Assembly: GCA_024698075.1 (NCBI GenBank)
Contig: JAILRP010000005.1
Span: forward strand, 1 to 64,000
Reading direction: 5' to 3'
DNA: 64,000 bases
Origin: Lachnospiraceae bacterium
GTDB lineage: Bacteria > Bacillota > Clostridia > Lachnospirales > Lachnospiraceae
Below, in pieces: positions 1-7,657 of the stretch (the stretch's first letter is position 1; each line of letters begins with the position of its first letter). Both the position numbers and the translations under genes were made by a program. The notes beneath the pieces were generated by a model, which was not told the origin of the DNA, ran no database searches, and saw nothing but the letters and a program-made list of their open reading frames with translations.

Positions 1-563
1 ATAGTATTATAATCACGTTCAAAAAGCAACTCGCATATTTCGCCCTGAAGCCTGTCTGCATCGATCCCGCCTGCCTCGGCAAGGGCTGATATCTTTCCGA
101 CGACGAATGATTTGCTCTTATCTTTATACGCAGGCATGTCATGCATTTCCTGTATCTTCACGAGCTCCGGCCGCCACAGGAATTCAAGCTTTTTCGCAAA
201 GGTTACGCCGGTGTTTGGCGAAGGCTCGCGGAGCACGTAAAAATCAGGCTCCTCACCATCCATCTCCACGGTTATGACTCCCCAGTGCTCCGGTACATGT
301 TCCCTTATGTGGAGCGCATGGCTGGTCCCGACGACTGCTATGTTCATGTCATAGTACAGATCGTAATCCACAACCTGCCGTTCCAGTCTCGCATATGTGT
401 CTGCGTCGCTCTTTATCTCGATCCCGTATATCTTATCTTCGGTTACCATCACGACATCGGCACGTGATCTTCCGATGTTCTTCTCCTCGAGTATCCTGAC
501 TTTTCCGTACTTCTCCTCAAGAAAGAAGAACAGCGGCTCCCTTATGTCCCTGTCCTTCAGCAT
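1..563 (-). CDS. sce7726 family protein (3' end outside window)
   Basis: The frame runs off the left edge, giving about 187 residues of a longer protein. It starts at an ATG behind GGGGAGGGGAA. The N-terminus (REPLFFFLEEKYGK, then EEKNIGRSRADVVMV and YGIEIKSDADT) has the pattern of the sce7726 family: a conserved Asp and the E-x-K of a PD-(D/E)XK nuclease-like fold, followed by RLERQVVDYDLYYD. In that family the fold looks like a Holliday-junction resolvase or restriction nuclease, but a biochemical role is not established. It lies downstream of the chemoreceptor gene with a palindrome between them, so it may be a separate unit. No toxin, methylase or phage gene is visible next to it. Family assignment is by recalled motif pattern only. 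Confidence 0.7.
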   Translation of the reverse strand, partial: MLKDRDIREPLFFFLEEKYGKVRILEEKNIGRSRADVVMVTEDKIYGIEIKSDADTYARLERQVVDYDLYYDMNIAVVGTSHALHIREHVPEHWGVITVEMDGEEPDFYVLREPSPNTGVTFAKKLEFLWRPELVKIQEMHDMPAYKDKSKSFVVGKISALAEAGGIDADRLQGEICELLFERDYNT

Positions 564-586
564 TTCCCCTCCCCGGGCACAAAACT

Positions 587-612
587 CTGCCTGCATCATA
601 TGATGCAGGCAG
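587..612 (-). terminator. Perfect 26-bp palindrome, probable terminator of the chemoreceptor gene
   Basis: Two 13-base arms (CTGCCTGCATCAT and its exact complement) abut with no unpaired centre. On the minus strand it follows the chemoreceptor stop and is followed by GTTTT, a short T tract. The lack of a separate loop and the short T run make it a modest terminator. Confidence 0.5.
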
Positions 613-647
613 ATGTGTCATAATGTTTCTTCTTACGGCATGTTCTG

Positions 648-2771
648 TCAGGACAGTTTGAAGAATTCTATCGCTGCACTCATGTCTTCGTTTATGTTGC
701 GCATCTCTGCAGTAGAAGACTGCGTGTCGGAACATGCATTCGTGACGGTCTGGCAGGATGCGGCAACTTCCTCGGCGGATGCGCCGAGCTCTTCGGATAT
801 CGCACCAAGCTCAGTGGTCGTGTTCGCGAGCTCAACCTTGATCGTGTCAAGTGTGGCTGTCATCTGTCTGATGGTGTCTATCTCGGTTATCGAAGCCTCA
901 ACGGAATCGGACAGTACATTGAACTTATCCTGTGCGATCTCGATGTCGGCCTGCTCCTTGCTGATGACATCAAATACATGGTTGCTTATATCAACCGTTC
1001 CGTTCGAAAGAACGATGACGTTCTCTATGATCTGCTTGATCTCCTTGGCGGAATGTGCTGAAGAATCAGCAAGGCTCCTGATCTCATCCGCAACAACCGC
1101 GAATCCTCTTCCTGCCTCTCCGGCGCGGGCTGCCTCTATCGATGCGTTCAGCGACAGCAGGTTCGTCTGGGCTGCGATTGACTCGATGGCCTGAACGGCA
1201 CTTCCGATCTCAGCGATCGCCGAGTTGGTCTCGGAGATCTTGTTGTTGATGTTCGTCATAGCCTCAACGGATTCATTTGCGCCCTCGTATACGGACTTCA
1301 TGCAGTCCGTAGCCTCATTGTTGGCATTCTTGATCGTCTGCGAGGCATTGAACAGGTTCTGTACATTATCGTTAAGGCGCTCAATGTCATTACCGAGCTC
1401 AGCTGCCTTCTCTGCCATTGTCTGGGCATTTTCGGCAACGCTCTGTGATGTCTGTGCCACCTCGTTGATCGCGGTGTTGATCTGTGATACCGACTCGACA
1501 TTATTGCCGGTCATGCCGTCAACATTTACGATCGCATTATTGAGGATGGATGCGGAATCCCTGACAGACCTCATTGAAGTGGACAGTGCGCCCTTAAGCT
1601 CCCTGAACGCTTTAAGTATGCTGACAGTCTCCTTGATATGCGACTTGGCATTGCATTCAGCGGTAACATCACCCGTTGCCAGTTTTTCAAGCGATGCGGA
1701 GATCGTGATGAGCGGAACGGATATCACTCTCTCGAGAACGAGCGCTACTGCCGTGAATATGAGTATGCAGGCCAGGCAGATGACAAACGTATAATTTCTG
1801 ACCTTTGCAAGTCCCGAAAGGACATCATCCTCGTCAGCCGTGAGCACCGCGATATAGTTCTCGCTGTCGCCGACATAATATCCTGCATATTTGATCTTTC
1901 CCTTATATTCATACACGATGATGTCAGGCTGCGGATGCTCTCCTGCCGCAAGTTTTGCAACAAGCCCCTTGACCGCTGAGTTCTCCACGGGATTGCCGAC
2001 CTTTGACTCGTCCGGATGGTAGAGCATCGTGCCAACCTTGTCAACATAGTATATATATGCGCTTGGCAACTGCAGATTGGATACATCGGAGATGGCTGCC
2101 GCTATGTCCTGTACGAAAAATCCGCATCCGACATAGCCCACAGGCTGGCCGTCAACGATTATAGGGGCATACATCGACATGATAAGCTTTCCGGTTGCCG
2201 GGGAAGTGATGATACCGGTATTGTAAACTCCGTCCGTTGCCGCAAGCATCGAATCCTGAAGCTGCTTAAGGCCGTCTCCCTCGCGGAGCGGCTTGCCGAT
2301 GAGCGGCGGAGCCGTGGGATGTGCAAGCACAACGGAATCCCACTCGGCAAGGTATATGCCTTCCCATCCGCTGAGCTTGTTAAAGTAATCTATCGTATAC
2401 TGCTGCGCCTTCTCCTGAACCGCCGCATTGTTCGGCTCCTTCAGGGCCTGCATCACTATAGGTGCAGTTGAATATGCCTTAAGTATCGATTTGTTGGTCT
2501 CAACCATCGAATCGAAAGATGTGCCTACGTTCTCTACGACCTGAACGAGAGAATTGTGCGTGTAGTCCTTCATCTGGTTGGAACTCTGGCTGTAGAGTAC
2601 CACGCCGATCACAACCGACGATACGATCAACGGCACAAGCGCGAACAGTATGAGAGTGATGCGCATATTGAGCTTTGATCCGCCTTTTGATGATGACTTC
2701 TTCCCATTTCGGGGCGAAGCTTTGGATGAGGCACCGGCAGAAGCCGGTTTTCTTGAATTAGAATTAGCCAT
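648..2771 (-). CDS. Methyl-accepting chemotaxis protein with periplasmic-type Cache sensor
   Basis: This 707-residue protein is a transmembrane chemoreceptor that signals to CheA/CheW. A low-complexity Ser/Lys-rich cytoplasmic head (residues 1-35) precedes a membrane helix at about 37-60. An extracellular sensor of about 250 residues with double-Cache features follows ([54 protein letters not shown]). The second membrane helix is near 330-350 and leads into a HAMP segment and a long signalling coiled coil. The highly conserved hairpin tip is present ([20 protein letters not shown]). No CheR-tethering pentapeptide is seen at the C-terminus, which ends IEFFKLS. The start is fixed by AAAGGAGAAGG 7 bases upstream. 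Cache sensors usually bind small organic acids or amino acids; the ligand here is unknown. A good sigma-A promoter lies about 55 bases upstream. Confidence 0.95.
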   Translation of the reverse strand: MANSNSRKPASAGASSKASPRNGKKSSSKGGSKLNMRITLILFALVPLIVSSVVIGVVLYSQSSNQMKDYTHNSLVQVVENVGTSFDSMVETNKSILKAYSTAPIVMQALKEPNNAAVQEKAQQYTIDYFNKLSGWEGIYLAEWDSVVLAHPTAPPLIGKPLREGDGLKQLQDSMLAATDGVYNTGIITSPATGKLIMSMYAPIIVDGQPVGYVGCGFFVQDIAAAISDVSNLQLPSAYIYYVDKVGTMLYHPDESKVGNPVENSAVKGLVAKLAAGEHPQPDIIVYEYKGKIKYAGYYVGDSENYIAVLTADEDDVLSGLAKVRNYTFVICLACILIFTAVALVLERVISVPLITISASLEKLATGDVTAECNAKSHIKETVSILKAFRELKGALSTSMRSVRDSASILNNAIVNVDGMTGNNVESVSQINTAINEVAQTSQSVAENAQTMAEKAAELGNDIERLNDNVQNLFNASQTIKNANNEATDCMKSVYEGANESVEAMTNINNKISETNSAIAEIGSAVQAIESIAAQTNLLSLNASIEAARAGEAGRGFAVVADEIRSLADSSAHSAKEIKQIIENVIVLSNGTVDISNHVFDVISKEQADIEIAQDKFNVLSDSVEASITEIDTIRQMTATLDTIKVELANTTTELGAISEELGASAEEVAASCQTVTNACSDTQSSTAEMRNINEDMSAAIEFFKLS

Positions 2772-2823
2772 AAACCTTCTCCTTTACATGTTAATACACG
2801 GACAGGCCGTGTCATTACCTGTA

Positions 2824-2852
2824 ATTATAGTCAATTTACATAAATATATCAA
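2824..2852 (-). promoter_or_regulatory. Sigma-A promoter of the chemoreceptor gene
   Basis: On the minus strand TTGATA and TATAAT are separated by exactly 17 bases, about 50 bases before the chemoreceptor ATG. Confidence 0.75.
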
Positions 2853-2910
2853 GGATATTGTCACATTTTTGTGTAAATGTGCAACATCCGGATCCTCCAC
2901 AGATTATGCA

Positions 2911-3198
2911 TCACCTTCTGAAGATTCCCAGGATGCCGTCGATGAACTCACGTACCAGGTTGACAAAGTCTATGTCCATTATCCCCGCAAGATAAACATA
3001 TACGCTTATGAACACCGCCAGAACGCCGAATGCTATCCCGACAAATATCTCAAACCGGCCGAGCTTTCTGAGCGGCTTTTTCTTCATCAAAAGCCTCAGA
3101 AGCCCTAAGAGCACGGCCAGCACTCCCGGTACTGCCCCGACTATCACCCATGACATCACAAATCCGACTGTTCCAAGTACCAGAACGACTATCTCCAT
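2911..3198 (-). CDS. Small membrane protein, DUF4190-like
   Basis: The product has 95 residues. I use the ATG at 3198 because GAGGAAAGGCGAT precedes it; a longer open frame extends across the tRNA gene and is not credible. Two hydrophobic helices are seen: residues 2-34 (VLVLGTVGFVMSWVIVGAVP, with the PG turn typical of DUF4190) and about 45-72. They are separated by a basic loop, LMKKKPLRKLGR. The tail is amphipathic. It could be a membrane accessory protein; no function can be assigned. It stands alone between the chemoreceptor and the divergent tRNA gene. Confidence 0.7.
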   Translation of the reverse strand: MEIVVLVLGTVGFVMSWVIVGAVPGVLAVLLGLLRLLMKKKPLRKLGRFEIFVGIAFGVLAVFISVYVYLAGIMDIDFVNLVREFIDGILGIFRR

Positions 3199-3291
3199 AT
3201 CGCCTTTCCTCTTTTCCTTAAGCATTAATGCCGTTTCTATGATTATATCAGAGCCTGCAGGCTGAAACAAACCCCGGCATAAAAATTTCTG

Positions 3292-3320
3292 TTGACTACT
3301 CGCCCTTACTCTGATATGAT
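3292..3320 (+). promoter_or_regulatory. Promoter of tRNA-Leu
   Basis: TTGACT and TATGAT are separated by 17 bases, with the -10 box ending 27 bases before the mature tRNA 5' end. Confidence 0.85.
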
Positions 3321-3347
3321 ATTCAAGTCGTCGAAAGACGGTGGTTC

Positions 3348-3432
3348 GCGGAAGTGTCGGAATTGGCAGACGAGCAAGACTAAGGATCTTGTGGGCGATT
3401 AGTCCGTGTGAGTTCAAGTCTCATCTTCCGCA
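3348..3432 (+). tRNA. tRNA-Leu, anticodon AAG
   Basis: The 85-base gene folds into a class II tRNA. The acceptor stem is GCGGAAG/CTTCCGC. The D stem is TCG/CGA around GAATTGGCAGA. The anticodon stem is CAAGA/TCTTG with loop CTAAGGA. A long variable arm (GGGC/GTCC) is present, and the T arm is GTGAG/TTCAAGT/CTCAT. The loop places AAG at positions 34-36, so it should read CUU and, if A34 is deaminated to inosine, CUC and CUA. The terminal CCA is not encoded: the discriminator A is followed by CTG. Confidence 0.95.
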
Positions 3433-3436
3433 CTGA

Positions 3437-3475
3437 AAAAGCTCAGAACACTTAAATGCGTTCTGAGCTTTTCTT
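3437..3475. terminator. Bidirectional terminator between tRNA-Leu and the alcohol dehydrogenase gene
   Basis: AAAAGCTCAGAAC pairs with GTTCTGAGCTTTT around a 10-base loop. T runs on both strands let it serve the plus-strand tRNA and the minus-strand dehydrogenase gene that ends at 3503. Confidence 0.85.
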
Positions 3476-3502
3476 ATGTCCGTCATTTCTTCTGCCGGGT
3501 CA

Positions 3503-4678
3503 TCAGACCATCATCCGGTAGATCTTCGTGCAGTCCTCTTTGTCAAGCGTTACGAACCCGCTGATGCTGCCTTCCCGTCCATTGCCGCAGCACAGATTTT
3601 CCACGAGAGTGGGAATGTCTGCCTCGTTGGCGCCAAGTTCAGCAAAGTTTCGCGGCATCCCGATCGATGTGAGAAAATCAGCAAGCCTGTTTATTCCTTC
3701 AAGCGCCGTGGCCTCCGGATTTTCAAAGTCCATGCTGCAGCCCCATACCCTTACGGCCACCTGGGCAAAGCGCATTATGTTATGCTTCATGACATACTTA
3801 AACACGGCAGGCATCGTCACTGCAAGTCCGGCACCATGTGCAACATCATAAAGCGCTGAAAGCTCATGCTCGATATTATGGCTGTTCCAGTCCTGGGTAC
3901 GGCCAACACCGCATGAATTGTTATGGGCCATCATCCCCGCCCACATTATGTTAGCCCTTGCCTCATAATTATCGGGATCCTCAATGACCCTTGGGCCTTC
4001 ATGCTTCATCGTGAGAAGCAGCGCTTCTATGAGCCTGTCGGTAACCTCGACCTCCTTCGAATTGGTAAGATACCTCTCATAAAGATGTGCCATGATATCC
4101 GTGATCCCGCATGCCGACTGGAAAGCGGGCAGGGTCTGCGTAAGTGCGGGATTGAGTATGGAAAACTTCGGGCGTATCGCATCACCGGTTGCCCCGCGCT
4201 TCATCATATCTTCTTCCCTTGTTATGACCGAATCAGGGCTTCCTTCGCTCCCCGCCGCCGCGATCGTGAGTATCGTGCCCACAGGCAGAGCCTCTTCGAT
4301 CAGCTTTCCGGAGTAAAAATCCCAGAAATCACCTGAATATAAAACACCCGCCGCGATCGCCTTGGATGAATCTATCGTGCTCCCACCGCCTACGGCAAGT
4401 ATAAAGTCAACTTTCTCTTTTTTGCACAGCTCTATGCCTTCATATACGAGTCCGCTCCTGGGATTGGGCCTGACCCCGCCAAGCTCGGCAAAACCTATTC
4501 CCTCTTTTGTGAGCGAGTCCTTTACCCGGTCAAGAAGACCGGACCTTACGACACTGCCTCCGCCGTAATGGATCAGCACTTTGCTCCCTCCAAAACGCTT
4601 TACAAGGCTTCCTGTTTTGTTTTCCGCCTCTTTTCCGAACATGAAATATGTCGGTGAATAAAAAGTAAAGTTTTCCAT
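3503..4678 (-). CDS. Iron-containing (group III) alcohol dehydrogenase, YqhD/butanol dehydrogenase type
   Basis: This 391-residue protein is a cytosolic NAD(P)H-dependent alcohol or aldehyde oxidoreductase. The nucleotide-binding half contains GGGS at 39-42 and GGGSTIDSSKAIA at 97-109. The metal ligands expected for the family are all present: Asp194 and His198 in GITDIMAHLYERYL, His267 and His271 in NSHNIEHELSA, and His281 in DVAHGAG. The spacing 194/198/267/281 is the same as in E. coli YqhD. Length is usual for the family. An AAAGGAGACTCGG site fixes the start. It lies 11 bases after the aldo/keto reductase gene, so both are probably translated from one mRNA. Together they look like a carbonyl-reducing pair that disposes of aldehydes or NADPH; the physiological substrate cannot be read from the sequence. 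Confidence 0.92.
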   Translation of the reverse strand: MENFTFYSPTYFMFGKEAENKTGSLVKRFGGSKVLIHYGGGSVVRSGLLDRVKDSLTKEGIGFAELGGVRPNPRSGLVYEGIELCKKEKVDFILAVGGGSTIDSSKAIAAGVLYSGDFWDFYSGKLIEEALPVGTILTIAAAGSEGSPDSVITREEDMMKRGATGDAIRPKFSILNPALTQTLPAFQSACGITDIMAHLYERYLTNSKEVEVTDRLIEALLLTMKHEGPRVIEDPDNYEARANIMWAGMMAHNNSCGVGRTQDWNSHNIEHELSALYDVAHGAGLAVTMPAVFKYVMKHNIMRFAQVAVRVWGCSMDFENPEATALEGINRLADFLTSIGMPRNFAELGANEADIPTLVENLCCGNGREGSISGFVTLDKEDCTKIYRMMV

Positions 4679-4689
4679 CCGAGTCTCCT

Positions 4690-5568
4690 TTATACATTTG
4701 CCGGATTGCTCTTCCTGTCAGGTATCGCAAAATCCGGATGCTCCTCAAGCCACGCCGTCTGAGGCATGCATGAGAGCATTGATATGTCATCTTCCGAAAG
4801 TTCAAAATCAAATACGTCAAGGTTTGCCTTCATGTGCTCGTAACTTGAAGCCTTCGGAATAGGAAGTATCCCCTTCTGAAGCAGGAATCTGATGTTGATC
4901 TGCTGGATGCTCCTGCCATACTTCTCGGCCAGCCTTACGAGGATCGAATTGCCGATCGTAGCATTTTCACGTCCCCTGCCAAGCGGAGACCACGCCATAG
5001 GGATCACATCATTGTCAAGACAGTACTGAACTGCCCTCTCCTGAGAATAACCCGGATGGAGCTCCAGCTGATCGACCACGGGGCGGATGCTGCAGTTCTC
5101 AAGAATGTTCTTAAGGTGATGCGGCAGGAAATTGCTGAGGCCGAGCCTTCTGACCTTTCCCTTCCTGACAAGATCTTCCATTGCATTCCACGTTTCTATG
5201 TCAAGGGCTTTCCAGTCCTCATCATCTGCCCCTGTCTGCCTCGGCCAGTGTATCATGTATATGTCCACATAGTCTGTCTGCAGGCGGGTAAGTGACCGTT
5301 CAAACGCTTTTTTGACATTGCCGGCACCCATCTCATCGATCCAGAGCTTTGTTTCAATAATGACCTCGGATCTTGAGATCCCGCTCTCGCGAAGGGCATT
5401 CCCAAGCGATCTTTCGGTCTCATACAGCGATGCCGTATCAAAAAACCTGTAACCGCACTCTATTGCCTGCAGGATGACTTCCCTGTTGTCACAGAATTCC
5501 TCATTGTATGTCCCGAATCCGATCTTCGGGATCTTTGAGCCGTCATTGAGAGTGTAGTATTCGTTCAT
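4690..5568 (-). CDS. Aldo/keto reductase
   Basis: A 292-residue (beta/alpha)8 NADPH-dependent reductase. The catalytic tetrad is complete: Asp44 and Tyr49 (FDTASLYETE), Lys74 (IIETKLW) and His107 (YMIHWPRQ). The signature GYRFFDTASLY and the C-terminal cofactor loop IPIPKASSYEHMKAN are also present. The start follows GAAAGGAGGCTTCTG. It is similar in size to clostridial 2,5-diketogluconate-reductase-like enzymes, which act on varied aldehydes and ketones. The EAL gene ends 23 bases upstream and the dehydrogenase starts 11 bases downstream, suggesting a three-gene transcript. Confidence 0.93.
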   Translation of the reverse strand: MNEYYTLNDGSKIPKIGFGTYNEEFCDNREVILQAIECGYRFFDTASLYETERSLGNALRESGISRSEVIIETKLWIDEMGAGNVKKAFERSLTRLQTDYVDIYMIHWPRQTGADDEDWKALDIETWNAMEDLVRKGKVRRLGLSNFLPHHLKNILENCSIRPVVDQLELHPGYSQERAVQYCLDNDVIPMAWSPLGRGRENATIGNSILVRLAEKYGRSIQQINIRFLLQKGILPIPKASSYEHMKANLDVFDFELSEDDISMLSCMPQTAWLEEHPDFAIPDRKSNPANV

Positions 5569-5591
5569 CAGAAGCCTCCTTTCATGCAGGA

Positions 5592-7460
5592 CTACAGATT
5601 CTTTTCGGCAAGAAATGACAGGAACTCGTTTTCAGGCAGAGGCTTGGAATAATAATATCCCTGAATATATTCCACGCCCATCTCATCCATCGCCTTAACC
5701 TGGTCTTCAGTCTCTATGCCTTCGGCAACAACACTCATGCCCATTTTGTGGAAAATGTCCGCCATGCCTGTCAGGACGTATTTTGTCTTCTCATTGCCAA
5801 AATACCCCTTAGTGAAGGAATTGTCGAACTTGATCAGACTGACGGGCATGTCTATGAAATAATCGATGTTGGACCGTCCGGTGCCAAAATCATCAAGCGA
5901 AAAGCTTATGCCCCTGTCAATGATCTTGCCCATGTTCCTCAGCATGACATCACGGTTCTGAGCCGAAGCGGTTTCGGTTATCTCAAGATTGATCCACTTC
6001 GGATCGATATGGTACTTCTCCATATACTCAAATACAAAACGGGCGGGATTTTCGTAATCGAACTGTGCCGCCGAGATATTGATCTCCACCTGGCCGAGTC
6101 CGCGCTCCTGTGCATCGCCCGTTGACAGGAACCTGCACACCTTTTCAAAAACTCGTATGCCAAGCGGTATTATCTGTCCGGTCTCTTCTGCCACCGGTAT
6201 GAAATCAGCGGGCGGGACAAGATCCCCGTTCGCCCTGCGTATCCTGACGAGTGCCTCGGCAACGTTGAATATGTTCTCCCTCAGATTGTAGAATGGCTGG
6301 TAGAAGACCTCCACACGGTCATTCGCCAGAGCATCGTCTATCAGGTCTTTTATCCTGTTCTGGCGGCGGTGCCTGTGGACCAGTTCCTCATCGGCAAACA
6401 CGATCTCCTGTTCGCTTTCAAGATAAGTGTGCATCAGACGGAAGAACTCATCCGGCCCGCTCATCAGGAGGCTGTCCGGGACCAGAAGGTATGTGCCTTT
6501 TGCCGGAAGATCTGTCACACTGTCCTTCTGCATTTTGATATTGGCCGCCCGCTCGAGCATTCGGTCCTTGTCTTCATAAACAACGCAGAACGTATCATCA
6601 TCAATTCGGAACGCAGGCTCGGGGCCGAGCTTGATGAGCGCACGTGCCGTACGCATCACGGCCGCCTGCTCCATGTTGTAATCCACATAATTGGTAAGAA
6701 AATGGATCTTGGCAGTGAACAGGGAAAAACGTTTTCCAAACCTATATCTGTCATGTACATAGGCCGACAGTGCGTTCGTGGTAAATAGCCCCGTAGATCC
6801 GTCTATGAATTCACTCGGGTTTTCCAGCTGTATGTACAGGATCACCATTCCGAAGGCAGATGCAAATCCGACGAGCAGAAGGCCCGGGACCATAAACTGA
6901 ATGGCGGCTGCGATCAGCCATATCCCCTGCCACAGAAGCATTGCAACAAACCTTCTTCCTGGCATCTCTTTTCTGAAAGCTATGGTCGTGATTATGGTTG
7001 AAAGGATATATATGGCCGAGAGCACATAGGCGACGGATGTTGACGGCCCATACGAATAAACCTCCCTGCCGTGAGCCTCAAATCCGATCGGCAGGATCAG
7101 CATCATCAGCTCACCGGAGGCGAAGATCAGATGTGAGACAGCCTTCACGATCTTTGCCCACAGCCTGTCAGGCGGAAGCATGCTCGTAGAGGCATAAACA
7201 TATCCGAAGTATCCCTGCATGACGAGCAGCATGATATATATCTTGCATACTATCTGGGTAATGGCCGGATTGAATCCGCGAAGGACCGACATATTGATAA
7301 GGATTATCGACAGGATATCGAATATCAGACAGGCAACGCAGGCGCATATTGCCCTGAAAAAAAGCTTACGGTTCATAAGGTCAAGTTTCTTCTCTCGAAG
7401 GAACATGACCGTGATCGTAAAGATTATAAACAGTCCACAACATTGAAGTTCAATGTTCAT
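5592..7460 (-). CDS. Membrane EAL-domain c-di-GMP phosphodiesterase with degenerate GGDEF domain
   Basis: The product has 622 residues. About seven membrane helices fill residues 1-215. A GGDEF-like domain at about 225-370 has lost the catalytic motif: the matching position reads FRIDDDTFCVV. The EAL domain (about 380-620) keeps the residues needed for hydrolysis: Glu of AEALVRI, Asn of EINISAAQ, Glu of LEITET, the Asp pair of SLDDFGTG, Lys of LIKFDNSF, Glu of VVAEGIET and Gln of QGYYYSKP. It should therefore cleave c-di-GMP to pGpG under control of a membrane signal, perhaps with the dead GGDEF domain as a GTP or allosteric module. It is divergent from the hybrid kinase genes and probably heads the reductase/dehydrogenase transcript. 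Confidence 0.93.
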   Translation of the reverse strand: MNIELQCCGLFIIFTITVMFLREKKLDLMNRKLFFRAICACVACLIFDILSIILINMSVLRGFNPAITQIVCKIYIMLLVMQGYFGYVYASTSMLPPDRLWAKIVKAVSHLIFASGELMMLILPIGFEAHGREVYSYGPSTSVAYVLSAIYILSTIITTIAFRKEMPGRRFVAMLLWQGIWLIAAAIQFMVPGLLLVGFASAFGMVILYIQLENPSEFIDGSTGLFTTNALSAYVHDRYRFGKRFSLFTAKIHFLTNYVDYNMEQAAVMRTARALIKLGPEPAFRIDDDTFCVVYEDKDRMLERAANIKMQKDSVTDLPAKGTYLLVPDSLLMSGPDEFFRLMHTYLESEQEIVFADEELVHRHRRQNRIKDLIDDALANDRVEVFYQPFYNLRENIFNVAEALVRIRRANGDLVPPADFIPVAEETGQIIPLGIRVFEKVCRFLSTGDAQERGLGQVEINISAAQFDYENPARFVFEYMEKYHIDPKWINLEITETASAQNRDVMLRNMGKIIDRGISFSLDDFGTGRSNIDYFIDMPVSLIKFDNSFTKGYFGNEKTKYVLTGMADIFHKMGMSVVAEGIETEDQVKAMDEMGVEYIQGYYYSKPLPENEFLSFLAEKNL

Positions 7461-7487
7461 ACAGGCATCCTTTCGGTATAGGTAATC

Positions 7488-7516
7488 ATTTTACCATATA
7501 CATGCTATACATACAA
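7488..7516 (-). promoter_or_regulatory. Probable promoter of the EAL gene
   Basis: On the minus strand TTGTAT and TAAAAT are separated by 17 bases, about 27 bases before the EAL start codon. Confidence 0.55.
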
Positions 7517-7657
7517 TTATTCTTATAAGACATATTGGGTGGAAATGCTGTTCTGATATATGATAAAATGTCACAGAACGTGTGCCGCGTCATTTTTTTC
7601 GTTCCGAAGGACGTGGCATCGGACAGGCATCCACGCAAAACCGACAGGAGGCACATC

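Noticed and set aside
613..1794. Long plus-strand open frames opposite the chemoreceptor gene
   Set aside because: They are the Ser/Ala-rich complement of a well-recognised gene and lack ribosome sites.
2911..3417. 168-residue protein covering the tRNA-Leu gene on the other strand
   Set aside because: The first part is the complement of the tRNA; a good ribosome site marks the shorter start at 3198.
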